Shown piece after piece: positions 55,285-64,000 of a DNA stretch of 64,000 nucleotides. The stretch lies in the NCBI GenBank assembly GCA_937941765.1, contig CALDGQ010000063.1, forward strand, positions 1 to 64,000, in the 5' to 3' direction. Each line of letters starts with the position of its first letter. Positions within the stretch are counted from its first letter, which is position 1. Below the pieces are notes generated by a model that did no database searches, was not told where the DNA came from, and worked only from the letters and a program-made list of their open reading frames with translations. The translations under genes were made by a program, and so were the position numbers. The DNA comes from an uncultured Saprospiraceae bacterium. GTDB lineage: Bacteria > Bacteroidota > Bacteroidia > Chitinophagales > Saprospiraceae.

Positions 55285-56346
55285 CTATACAATCATCATC
55301 GCATCTCCATAGCTATAGAAATTATATTTTTCTTTAATTGCAATTTCATATGCTTCCATAATTAAATCAAAACCACCAAACGCAGCTACCATTATTAGTA
55401 GACTGGATTTTGGTAAATGGAAGTTGGTAATCATCGTATCAGCAATACTGAATTCGTACGGAGGGAAAATAAATCGATTGGTCCATCCTTCTGCAGGTTT
55501 TAAAACACCTTTTGCTGAAACAGCCGATTCAATAGATCGCATAGAGGTAGTTCCAACAGCACAAACACGTTTTTTACCTGCAATAGCTTTATTCACGATA
55601 TCTGAACTTTCTTGTGTAATCCTGAAGTATTCTGCATCCATTTTATGCTTGGATAAATCTTCAACTTCTATATTTCTGAAAGTTCCCAACCCAACATGAA
55701 GCGTGACATCTGAAAATCCAACGCCTTTTATTTCCAGACGTTTATTTAATTCTTGACTAAAATGCATGCCGGCAGTAGGAGCTGCAACTGCACCCATTTC
55801 TGTTGCATAAATTGTCTGATATCTTTCTGTATCAATAGGTTCTACTTCACGATTGATATAAGCAGGAAGCGGTGTATTTCCTAAAACATGCAATTGTTTA
55901 TTGAATGCTTCTTCAGTATCATCAAATAAAAAACGAATCGTTCTTCCACGTGATGTTGTATTATCGACTACTTCTGCAACCAACAATGTTTCTCCATCTT
56001 TGTCAAAATATAGTTTGTTTCCAACTCTAATCTTTCTCGCTGGATCTACAAGCACATCCCATAATCGCATCTCATTGTTCAATTCTCTCAATAAGAAAAC
56101 TTCAATCTTAGCACCTGTTTTTTCTTTAGTTCCAAATAGTCGTGCAGGGAAAACTTTTGTGTTGTTTCTAATAAGAACATCTCCATCATCGAAATACTCC
56201 AAAATGTCTTTAAACACCTTATGTTCGATTTCTCCTGTCTTTTTGTTGATGACCATCAACCTCGATTCATCCCTTACTTTGTTAGGATATTGAGAAATTA
56301 GTTTTTCAGGTAATTCAAAGTTAAAATGTGAGAGTTTAGTCCGCAT
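55285..56346 (-). CDS. queA: S-adenosylmethionine:tRNA ribosyltransferase-isomerase
   Basis: It transfers the ribosyl moiety of SAM to 7-aminomethyl-7-deazaguanine in tRNA, giving epoxyqueuosine. Diagnostic stretches are [17 protein letters not shown] near the start, [45 protein letters not shown] and [14 protein letters not shown] with a YSYGDAMMI end. Length (353 residues) is normal. Its promoter and terminator indicate a single-gene unit. Confidence 0.97.
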   Translation of the reverse strand: MRTKLSHFNFELPEKLISQYPNKVRDESRLMVINKKTGEIEHKVFKDILEYFDDGDVLIRNNTKVFPARLFGTKEKTGAKIEVFLLRELNNEMRLWDVLVDPARKIRVGNKLYFDKDGETLLVAEVVDNTTSRGRTIRFLFDDTEEAFNKQLHVLGNTPLPAYINREVEPIDTERYQTIYATEMGAVAAPTAGMHFSQELNKRLEIKGVGFSDVTLHVGLGTFRNIEVEDLSKHKMDAEYFRITQESSDIVNKAIAGKKRVCAVGTTSMRSIESAVSAKGVLKPAEGWTNRFIFPPYEFSIADTMITNFHLPKSSLLIMVAAFGGFDLIMEAYEIAIKEKYNFYSYGDAMMIV

Positions 56347-56372
56347 AGTTATATTGGTTTAAAAAATGTCCG

Positions 56373-56380
56373 CAAAGATA
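56373..56380 (-). promoter_or_regulatory. Bacteroidota-type -7 box of queA
   Basis: On the minus strand this reads TATCTTTG, a perfect TAnnTTTG match, 27 bases before the queA ATG. A TTTC about 22 bases upstream is a weak -33 match. Confidence 0.5.
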
Positions 56381-56542
56381 ATAATTCTGTGCTGAAATAT
56401 AGGAAACTTGCCTTATCTAACTTGAAGTAGTTCTAATCGCTTAATTTGCAGAGCTTTTTGATACTTTAATCGAATCATTTAGGGCAATCTCAATGTTTAG
56501 TTTAACTTTAAAACCATAAAGAATAGTTCCACAGAATCGGAA

Positions 56543-57799
56543 ATGACGAATATATTTAAAATTATATCAGAAAGTATCATGCAAGCCCTAGGGCAATTAA
56601 CAGCTCATAAGCTTCGTAGTTTCCTTTCTTTACTCGGTATTTCCATCGGTATTTTTTGCATTATCGCCGTCCAATCATCCGTGGATTCTCTAGAAGACAA
56701 TATTCGTGGGAGTTTTCAAAAACTGGGTAGTAATGTAGTTTATGTTGGCAAATTCTCTTGGGGCGAAGATCCTGGGAAGAATTATTGGAAATACATGAAG
56801 AATCCAGAGCCTAATTATAAGGACTACAAAAACCTTGTTAAAAAGTCCAAAACAGCCGAACTGGTTTCTCATCATGTTGTCATTGGATTTAGAACTGCAA
56901 AATATAAATCTAATAGTGTTCAAAATGCGATTATGATTGGCTGCACTTTTGAGCAAGATGAGTTATTTCAATTCACTTATGATGCAGGTCGTTATTTTTC
57001 AATGTCAGAATATAACAATGGTTCTCCAGTTTGTTTAATCGGCTCCAAAGTTGCAGATGAATTATTTGGAACCATAAATCCAATTGGGAAAAAAATTAAA
57101 ATTCTCGGGCGGAAGTTGGAGGTGATCGGAATCTTCGAAAAAGAAGGCAAAGATATCTTAAGTATCATGGATCGAGACGAAACCATCTTCATTCCATATA
57201 AACTGGCTGAAAAAGTAGTCAACTTAAAAGACAATAATACTTGGGGTGGTTCTGTCAACATCAAAGCTGGAGAAAATGTTACAATGGAGGAAATGAAAGA
57301 TGAAGTTACCGGAATTCTACGTTCTGCACGAGGGTTAAAACCAAAACAACTTGTCAATTTCTCTCTTAATGAAATGTCTATTCTTACAAATTTATTGGAT
57401 GGTTTTTTTAGTGTCTTAAATTTGGCAGGTCTTGTAATCGGTTTGTTTGCAATTTTGGTCGGTATGTTCAGTGTTGCCAACATTATGTTTGTATCAGTAA
57501 AAGAGCGAACTAATATTATCGGTATTAAAAAAGCTTTGGGAGCAAAACGTCATGTCATCTTGATCGAGTTTTTAATTGAATCCATTATTCTTTGTATCAT
57601 CGGAGGTCTGATTGGACTCGCGATTGTTAGAGTGGCTGTTATTTTAATTACCCAAGCATTCGGTTTTGATATTTTCCTATCTATGAATAACATTATAATG
57701 GGATTAGGAATTTCGATCGCAATTGGTATCATCTCTGGTTTTATTCCCGCTTTCCAAGCTGCAAGTATGAATCCTGTCGAAGCAATTCGCTCTAAGTAA
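56543..57799 (+). CDS. MacB/FtsX-type ABC transporter permease
   Basis: The protein has 418 residues with the MacB layout: one N-terminal transmembrane helix after LTAHKLRSFLSLLGISIGIF; a long periplasmic domain (~residues 45-280) with VVYVGKFSWGEDPG and IMIGCTFEQDELF; then three C-terminal helices of the FtsX domain, with NIMFVSVKERTNIIGIKKALGA and ending FQAASMNPVEAIRSK. It would form the membrane half of an ABC transporter, exporting a substrate or driving periplasmic change. No ATPase or membrane fusion protein gene is adjacent in the window, so the partner must be elsewhere. The promoter is not clear. Confidence 0.9.
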   Translation: MTNIFKIISESIMQALGQLTAHKLRSFLSLLGISIGIFCIIAVQSSVDSLEDNIRGSFQKLGSNVVYVGKFSWGEDPGKNYWKYMKNPEPNYKDYKNLVKKSKTAELVSHHVVIGFRTAKYKSNSVQNAIMIGCTFEQDELFQFTYDAGRYFSMSEYNNGSPVCLIGSKVADELFGTINPIGKKIKILGRKLEVIGIFEKEGKDILSIMDRDETIFIPYKLAEKVVNLKDNNTWGGSVNIKAGENVTMEEMKDEVTGILRSARGLKPKQLVNFSLNEMSILTNLLDGFFSVLNLAGLVIGLFAILVGMFSVANIMFVSVKERTNIIGIKKALGAKRHVILIEFLIESIILCIIGGLIGLAIVRVAVILITQAFGFDIFLSMNNIIMGLGISIAIGIISGFIPAFQAASMNPVEAIRSK

Positions 57800-57805
57800 T
57801 TCCAT

Positions 57806-58009
57806 CCTTTCAAGGGCTTTCCAATTCTAATTAGTTAATTGAAGTTTCATTTTTGAAAAAGTTGATTATCAAAACCAATGCACTTGTAAGGATATTTCTG
57901 TTAATCAACGACCACCTTGCAAGGGCTTTCGAATTCTAATTAGTTAATTGAATTTTCATTTTTGATAAAGTTGATTATCAAAACCAATGCCCTTGTAAGG
58001 TTATTTCTG
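57806..58009. repeat. Tandem pair of MITE-like palindromic units
   Basis: Two 95-base copies, 57806-57900 and 57915-58009, differ at six positions (about 94% identical) and are separated by 14 bases. Each is bounded by CCTTGCAAGGGC-type and GCCCTTGTAAGG-type ends, which are inverted repeats of each other over 12 bases, giving an ~86-base palindromic unit. The ends match the 88-base unit at 22791-22878. They fill about half of the 401-base gap 57800-58200. Confidence 0.8.
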
Positions 58010-58051
58010 AGAGGCATCTTAGTTGCTCCAATCCATTAATTTTTTTCTTAA

Positions 58052-58059
58052 TACGTTTG
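58052..58059 (+). promoter_or_regulatory. Candidate -7 box for the giant gene at 58201
   Basis: TACGTTTG fits TAnnTTTG and lies 142 bases before the ATG. The nearest upstream TTG is 26 bases away, somewhat too far for a good -33 box. Confidence 0.3.
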
Positions 58060-58200
58060 GCAAGAAAATTGCGCACCTAATTGTTTGAGAGAAGATTATA
58101 TATATGCGAAAAGTTAATTAAATCTAATTAATTCATTGATTTTGAATCATTTGAAACTTTCGCTTTTGTAATCGCAGAATTGTCAAACTTTTAAAACATT

Positions 58201-61200
58201 ATGAATAGCATCTACAAAATTTCTTTTGTTTACTTAAAAAGGAATTTTTTGTTACTCTTCTTTTTACTCCAAATAACATCACCTCATTTCGCAAATGGAG
58301 GAGATTTGTTGCTATTGGCACCTGCACAATATGTAGACCAATCCTCATCAAATGTAAAATATCAAAGATTAAAATTCAATCAAATAAATGCTAATCAACT
58401 TTTTTCAATTACTTCATTATCAATGATGGTGGATACAGACGGAGATGGAGTGTTAGATGAGGTTGATATAGACGATGATAATGACGGTATTCCAGATACT
58501 TATGAATATTGTCGCTTTAATAATTTCAATTGTAGTGCTGAGCCTTCCAATCCAAGCGCAGACAATGATAATGATGGTATTCCTAATTATAAAGACGCAA
58601 ATAGTCCAAATACTGGATGTCCGGATGCTAACAACGATGGCGTCTGTGATTTAATTTACGCGCAATATGATAAAGACGGAGACAATGTGCCTGATCATCT
58701 TGATTTAGACGGTGACAATGATGGTATATCTGATCTTTATGAAGTAGGACACGGAGCACCTGATACCAATGGTGACGGAGTGATTGATGGAAGTCCTGAA
58801 GACTTTGGTGCAAATGGATTGTACAACGGAATTTCAAATGATCCTGATGATTTTGGGACGGATGTAGCCTATACTATTCGAGATAGTGATAATGATGATA
58901 TTCCAGATCATGATGACCTCGATGTCGATCATGATGGTGGCAGTGATATTGCAGAAGCTGGTAATTATCTTTTTGACCAAAACAATGACGGAAAAGCAGA
59001 TAATGCTGCAACCACACCTGCTGTTGGAATCACTGGCATCCCCGTTTTTCAAGATCCTGCTTTTACTGGTGTACCTATGCAAGCCCCACGTGATTCAGAT
59101 GGGGATGGAATTGAAGATTACAGAGATTTGGATTCAGACAATGATGGAATCAGTGATGTAATTGAAAATAATTTTAATAATGATCCCGACAATGATGGAA
59201 GATTAGGTGCAGCATGGGAACCCGCAACTCCAAGTGGTTTTGCATTTTCTCTTTTGACAGGCACTTTCCAAATTTCTACTTCTGCATTGAATGATGTGGA
59301 CGGAGATGGCTATTTTTCTTCTGTCGATTTAGATTCAGATAATGATGGTATTCACGATATTAGAGAAGGTACCTTTTTTCAAGATCCAGATAATAATGGT
59401 TTGTCTGGTGTAGGTATCCCAACTGTTGATGCTGATGGAAAACCCAACGAGTTCCATTCTTCATTTGAAGACAAAGATGCAGATGGGAATCCGAATTTCT
59501 TAGATCTCGATTCAGATAATGATGGTGTAAATGATGTGTTGGAAGCAGGATATAATGATGGGGATAATGATGGCTTTATTGGTACTGGTGCATTGATAAT
59601 CAACAACTTAGGTCAAGCAATAAGTGATAGTGCCGGAAATATTATCGTCACCAGCTCCAATGTCTGGGAATTAGATGTTGATTACATAGTCAACTTTATG
59701 GAACTCGATTCTGATAATGACGGGATCAATGATGTAGCAGAAGCAGGTCTTCCCGATCTTGATAATGATGGGCATGTTGGCCAATTTCCAACAACCATAA
59801 ATCTATTAGGTCAAGTAATTAATCCAATAACTAACACTGCATACGCTACCTCATTTCCAAAAGACTTTGATGGTGATGGTATCCCTGATATGTTTGAATA
59901 TGATTCTGATAATGATGGGATTCCAGATACAGTGGATTCCGAAATTTCAGATCCAGACAATAACGGGATTGTTGGAGTAGGGACACCAGGTATCAATAGT
60001 TGGGGGCAACCAATTACAGATAATTTAGGTAATTCATATACCAACACTTCATTGCCGTTAGACACCGATGGAGATGGTTTTCCAAATTATAATGACTTAG
60101 ATAGTGATGACGATGAATTGTCGGATGCCGTTGAATGTCCACATTTGCCTTGTGCAGATTTTGAAAATGATGGGGTTCCAGAATTTTTAGATACAGATTG
60201 TAATGTATTTTTAGCAGAGCCAGTTATCATCACAGATCCAGTGGTTTGTGAAAATGATGTCATTACTTTAAATCTATCTGAAGTGCATCCATCATGGACG
60301 AATGCAGGATCTAACGTTACATACACGTGGAAGAATGGAGCAGGGATTGTTATCGGAAATTCAGTCAATGCAGTAACTATTGCTGCTAATGATCAATTAG
60401 CAATTCCACCTTACACTTTGCAAGTAGAAATTCCAGATTGTACTTCTTCGATTTCGCAACCAACAACTGTTGATACTTATGAGCTGCCCAATCCAGAAGC
60501 GTCGAATAGCGGCTTTATCTGTCCGGGTGACAATGCAACTTTGTCCGCTGCTACGATTCCAGGTGCAACTTATCAATGGCGAATTCAAGGCGAACCTAAT
60601 ATCTTTTCAACGGCTCAAAATCCAGTTGTTTTCAACGTTCAAGAAAACACGGTTTATGAACTGACCATTATTTCAAATGGCTGTACCTCATTAGCTCCTG
60701 CAATGACTGCTATTGAATTGTATACGCCACCAAGTGCACAACCTAATTATACTTATTCAATCAATTCGTTAGATTGTACACCTCAATCTATAAGTTTATT
60801 TTCAAACTTTAGCCCTGGAAGTGCACCGATTGCCAACACTACTTGGTTTGGTCCAAATAGTTTTACATCCAATCAGTTAGATCCAATAATCAATAACCCG
60901 ACAAGCTCAAATAATGGGTCATACGTTGTTACAGGAACAGATGAAAATGGTTGTAGTGTAACAAAAACAATTCAAATAAACGAAATTGTAGATTCACCCC
61001 AACCACCTCAGATTACACCGATTGGAAACAATTGTGATGGAACTACTATTTCACTTTCAGCAACGACTTATGTTGGTAGTAATGTATCTTATATTTGGCA
61101 AACTCCTGCAGGTGTGAGCAATGGAATTTCAGGTCAGAATACCAATATATTGACCATCGATCCTTTTGATCCATTCGATCATGAAGGAATTTATACAGTC

Positions 61201-64000
61201 CAAGTATTTTTAGATAACTGTTCAATGACCTCTAACACTTTTGAGATTGAACAAGCCCAGCAGCCAGTAACGAATCCATCCATTCAACAAGGAACGATCT
61301 GTGAAGGGGAGGAGTTGCAATTTTTTGCAAATGCCAGTAATTTAACAAACAATGTCAGTTATCAGTGGTCTGGACCTAATGGATTTAATTCTAACAACGA
61401 AAACCCTAAAATATTTAATGTAAATAGTGATGACAATGGTTGCTATTCCGTAACTGTGACTAACTCTAATGGATGTGATACAACCAATGAAGTTTGTGTG
61501 ACAAATGTTCAACCTAAGCCAATCACTCCAAATACTTCTAACAATAGTCCTGTATGTGATGGTGACATTGTTAATTTATGTGTTACTACTGCCTATGTTG
61601 GTACTGATATTGAATATGTTTGGAGAAATGCAGAAGGTACAATAATAGGCAATAGCAATTGTATTTCATTTTCTTCGGATGATGAAATAGCAATTTCTCC
61701 TTATAATGCACAAGTAACAATTGACGGTTGTATTTCTGATTTTTCAGCTCCGATTTCGGTCAATCAAATCACCTCTTTACCTCCAATGAATGCTTGGGTA
61801 AATTCGAATCCATGTGTCGGAGAATCGTTTCAATTATTTGCTGCTTTTGTGCCACAAGCTACTTATCAATGGAGATTGGAACCAAATGGACCTGTAATTT
61901 ATAACACTCAAAATCCGATTGTATCTTCAATATTTGATGCAACTACTTTTGAAGTGACTGCGATTACAACATCTTGTTTACAAGAGCCAATTGGTATTGT
62001 TACTGTTGAACCAAATCAATTGCCAAACATCATTGATATTATCGGAGAAGTAAATTTGTGTGAAGGTGAAGAATTGGTTTTAGAAGGAATGAGTGACGGT
62101 GGTCTAGTTCCAAGTGGTATGACCTATACTTGGACTGGTCCTGACAGTTATTTAGTGTCGAATAATCAATCAGCTCCCGGACCATATACTGCCAATATTC
62201 CAGCAGTCACTACTCAAAATGAGGGAGTGTATATACTAGAAATTACCTCTGAAAATGGATGTGTATCTAATCAACAATCGATACAAGTAACCATATTGCC
62301 AGAACCAGAAATGCCTGAAGTATCTGTAAGTAATAACCAAATTTGTTTCGGCGAAAACTTATTGTTATCAGCCAATCAATACCAAGGTTCAGATGTTACA
62401 TATGAATGGGGATTCAACAATGGTTCCGGAATTGTATTACTAGGTACAACGGCGATTCCATCTTTTGAAATCAATGAAGTGACCGATGAAAGCCAAGGTG
62501 GATACACAGTAACGGTAACAGTTGATGGTTGTAGATCGGCTAGTTCTTTGGCTGAAAATGTAACAATAGATGGTTTGACAGCAACACCAAATGCAACCAA
62601 TCCAACAACTGCATCCAGTCAAGAATGTGAAGGAAGCACTATTCAATTAGAGGCAACTCCTGAAATTGCTGGAGCAACATATCGTTGGTATCATCCAGAT
62701 GGTACTCAGTTTTCAAATTTGCAAAACCCAATTCTTTCAAATGTGACGACGGATGATGCAGGTGAATATTATGTGGTTGTCTCCGTTGGATCATGTCCTG
62801 ATGTTACTTCAGAAATGACGGAAGTATTTATCAATGAAATTCCTCCTATGGCAGAATTAGAGACAGAGGTTTCAATTTGCGAAGGTAGTTTTGCAGAAAT
62901 AAATGCGACAAATATTACCGTTGATCCAGGAAGTCAGACTCGATTTTATTGGTACGATGCTTCAAATGGAGTGTTGATAGATTCCACTGATTCTCCAACT
63001 TTAATGTCAGATGAGTTTGAAGTGGGAACAACTAATTTGTATCTAATCTATGAAGTCGATGGTTGTGTATCGCCACAATCAGCCAACACTGCAATAGAAG
63101 TACTTACAGCTCCATCTAACAATGCAAACGCAGGTGTAGATACGGATTTGTGTAATGATGATTCTTTCAGTTTATCTGCTGCTATTCAGAACGGAATCAC
63201 AGGAGAATGGACGTCACCTTCAGGCGCTAATATTGATAATCCAACTAATGCAGGAACAGCTGTCAACAATTTGAACATTGGAGAAAACATCTTTGTCTGG
63301 TCTATTTCGAATTCGGTTTGTACAGATTTTGATCGAGATACCGTTTACATAACAAGAGATATACCATCTGCTGATATCGCAAATGCAGGTGAAGATATTA
63401 ATATTTGTGATGAAACTTCCGCACTCTTAAATGCTACAACATTGACTACAGCTACAGGTCAATGGACACAATCAATAGCACAGTCAAATGATGGAGTGGT
63501 TATTTTAGATCCAACTTCTCCTAACACTAGCATTGAAGGAATGACTGTGGGAGAAAATTATAGTTTCGTTTGGACGCTATCAAGTGGTGCATGCAATGAT
63601 TATGATCAAGATGTCGTGTCTGTTATTGTCGGAAGTGGAGTAGTAGAAGAGGCAATAGATGATGTTTTAACAGTCAATACAGGTGAACAATTAATTGATG
63701 TTGATTTGCTAGATAATGACAATACCAGTGGACAAGATTTTACTTTTGCAGTCATTGATGGAACGGTAAATGGAACGTTAGAAACGAATGAATTTGGCGT
63801 AATCACTTATACTCCTCCAGCTCAATTTTTAGGAATAGAAACCTTTACGTACGAAATTTGTAACAATACATGCGCAGAAAATTGTACGACCGCATTAGTG
63901 AGTATTGAAGTGGTAGAAAATGAAGATATCGATTGTTTTGTGACTGCTGCAATTACTCCAAATGGAGATGGTAAAAATGATTTCTTTGAGATTCCATGTC
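58201..64000 (+). CDS. Giant surface protein with thrombospondin type 3 and Ig-like repeats, T9SS type B sorting domain (3' end outside window)
   Basis: The frame is open from the ATG at 58201 to the window end, at least 1933 residues. The signal peptide is within MNSIYKISFVYLKRNFLLLFFLLQITSPHFA. Residues ~78-665 contain many Ca-binding thrombospondin type 3 repeats (DTDGDGVLDEVDIDDDNDGI, DSDGDGIEDYRDLDSDNDGI). From ~680 to ~1800 come Ig-like/PKD-like repeats with paired Cys (GATYQWRIQGEPN, NVSYIWQTPAGV). A bacterial Ig-like domain with DDVLTVNTGEQLIDVDLLDN and YEICNNTCAENC follows, close to the one in the 32525 protein. The last visible residues, CFVTAAITPNGDGKNDFFEIPC, are the start of the type B sorting domain, so only about 80 residues are missing. 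It is probably a calcium-stabilised surface adhesin. Confidence 0.92.
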   Translation, partial: MNSIYKISFVYLKRNFLLLFFLLQITSPHFANGGDLLLLAPAQYVDQSSSNVKYQRLKFNQINANQLFSITSLSMMVDTDGDGVLDEVDIDDDNDGIPDTYEYCRFNNFNCSAEPSNPSADNDNDGIPNYKDANSPNTGCPDANNDGVCDLIYAQYDKDGDNVPDHLDLDGDNDGISDLYEVGHGAPDTNGDGVIDGSPEDFGANGLYNGISNDPDDFGTDVAYTIRDSDNDDIPDHDDLDVDHDGGSDIAEAGNYLFDQNNDGKADNAATTPAVGITGIPVFQDPAFTGVPMQAPRDSDGDGIEDYRDLDSDNDGISDVIENNFNNDPDNDGRLGAAWEPATPSGFAFSLLTGTFQISTSALNDVDGDGYFSSVDLDSDNDGIHDIREGTFFQDPDNNGLSGVGIPTVDADGKPNEFHSSFEDKDADGNPNFLDLDSDNDGVNDVLEAGYNDGDNDGFIGTGALIINNLGQAISDSAGNIIVTSSNVWELDVDYIVNFMELDSDNDGINDVAEAGLPDLDNDGHVGQFPTTINLLGQVINPITNTAYATSFPKDFDGDGIPDMFEYDSDNDGIPDTVDSEISDPDNNGIVGVGTPGINSWGQPITDNLGNSYTNTSLPLDTDGDGFPNYNDLDSDDDELSDAVECPHLPCADFENDGVPEFLDTDCNVFLAEPVIITDPVVCENDVITLNLSEVHPSWTNAGSNVTYTWKNGAGIVIGNSVNAVTIAANDQLAIPPYTLQVEIPDCTSSISQPTTVDTYELPNPEASNSGFICPGDNATLSAATIPGATYQWRIQGEPNIFSTAQNPVVFNVQENTVYELTIISNGCTSLAPAMTAIELYTPPSAQPNYTYSINSLDCTPQSISLFSNFSPGSAPIANTTWFGPNSFTSNQLDPIINNPTSSNNGSYVVTGTDENGCSVTKTIQINEIVDSPQPPQITPIGNNCDGTTISLSATTYVGSNVSYIWQTPAGVSNGISGQNTNILTIDPFDPFDHEGIYTVQVFLDNCSMTSNTFEIEQAQQPVTNPSIQQGTICEGEELQFFANASNLTNNVSYQWSGPNGFNSNNENPKIFNVNSDDNGCYSVTVTNSNGCDTTNEVCVTNVQPKPITPNTSNNSPVCDGDIVNLCVTTAYVGTDIEYVWRNAEGTIIGNSNCISFSSDDEIAISPYNAQVTIDGCISDFSAPISVNQITSLPPMNAWVNSNPCVGESFQLFAAFVPQATYQWRLEPNGPVIYNTQNPIVSSIFDATTFEVTAITTSCLQEPIGIVTVEPNQLPNIIDIIGEVNLCEGEELVLEGMSDGGLVPSGMTYTWTGPDSYLVSNNQSAPGPYTANIPAVTTQNEGVYILEITSENGCVSNQQSIQVTILPEPEMPEVSVSNNQICFGENLLLSANQYQGSDVTYEWGFNNGSGIVLLGTTAIPSFEINEVTDESQGGYTVTVTVDGCRSASSLAENVTIDGLTATPNATNPTTASSQECEGSTIQLEATPEIAGATYRWYHPDGTQFSNLQNPILSNVTTDDAGEYYVVVSVGSCPDVTSEMTEVFINEIPPMAELETEVSICEGSFAEINATNITVDPGSQTRFYWYDASNGVLIDSTDSPTLMSDEFEVGTTNLYLIYEVDGCVSPQSANTAIEVLTAPSNNANAGVDTDLCNDDSFSLSAAIQNGITGEWTSPSGANIDNPTNAGTAVNNLNIGENIFVWSISNSVCTDFDRDTVYITRDIPSADIANAGEDINICDETSALLNATTLTTATGQWTQSIAQSNDGVVILDPTSPNTSIEGMTVGENYSFVWTLSSGACNDYDQDVVSVIVGSGVVEEAIDDVLTVNTGEQLIDVDLLDNDNTSGQDFTFAVIDGTVNGTLETNEFGVITYTPPAQFLGIETFTYEICNNTCAENCTTALVSIEVVENEDIDCFVTAAITPNGDGKNDFFEIPC

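Noticed and set aside
50746-56346. Minus-strand block considered as a single operon from queA to cmk
   Set aside because: Terminators at 55211 and 53328 and separate promoter boxes break it into independent units.

Overview
The window is AT-rich chromosomal DNA from a member of the Bacteroidota, most like the Saprospiria/Chitinophagia side of the phylum. The signs are several very large secreted proteins with type IX secretion (T9SS) C-terminal sorting domains, TonB-dependent receptors, a Bacteroidota-type DUF2795 protein, and promoter-like TAnnTTTG boxes in place of Shine-Dalgarno signals. Species and genus cannot be fixed from this sequence alone.

Layout. 1-7000 (+): the 3' part of rpoC with an unusual Pro/Thr/Asp-rich tail and a terminator, a lipoprotein sulfatase, and a two-gene unit (small-molecule kinase-like protein plus inositol-monophosphatase-family phosphatase). 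7000-15400 (mostly -): a TonB-dependent receptor, a secreted glycoside-hydrolase-like protein with a type A sorting tail, a + strand metallopeptidase lipoprotein, a hydroxylaminobenzene-mutase-like membrane protein, a Crp/Fnr regulator and riboflavin synthase. A decayed copy of the riboflavin synthase 3' end lies between 13300 and 13430, inside a pair of inverted repeats. 15500-23500 (-): a 925-residue T9SS type B protein, rfbD-rfbC-der, era and a conserved hypothetical. 23600-27000 (+): a NadR-like kinase, then a TPP riboswitch in front of a TonB-dependent receptor. 27000-32300 (-): an outer membrane protein, an 1135-residue secreted protein of unknown function and an M23 peptidase lipoprotein. 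32500-50500 (+): two giant type B-sorted repeat proteins (3136 and 2715 residues). 50700-56350 (-): cmk, an unknown helical protein, DUF2795, a transglutaminase-like pseudoenzyme and queA. 56500-64000 (+): an FtsX/MacB-type permease and a third giant protein (thrombospondin type 3 repeats plus Ig-like domains) cut by the window end just as its sorting domain begins.

How it fits together. Housekeeping genes (rpoC, ribE, der, era, cmk, queA) are interleaved with a large surface-protein repertoire. The giant proteins are probably exported by T9SS and anchored or released at the cell surface; their Cys-paired Ig-like repeats, Ca-binding repeats and P-domain-like segment suggest adhesion or matrix roles, which is inference. 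The TPP riboswitch makes the 24512 receptor a strong candidate thiamine-compound importer.

Non-coding structure is rich. There are two families of small palindromic, MITE-like intergenic units (CCCTTGnAAGGGC ends at 22791 and, as a tandem pair, at 57806-58009; AAATTAAAAATAG-ACCGTT ends at 9570-9760 and 13081-13679), several strong hairpin terminators, and exact-period coding repeats of 243 bp and 837 bp. I did not find a defence island, CRISPR array, prophage, tRNA or rRNA. The points most worth checking are the riboflavin synthase remnant, the MITE-like units, the RpoC tail, the pseudo-transglutaminase and the homogenised repeat arrays.
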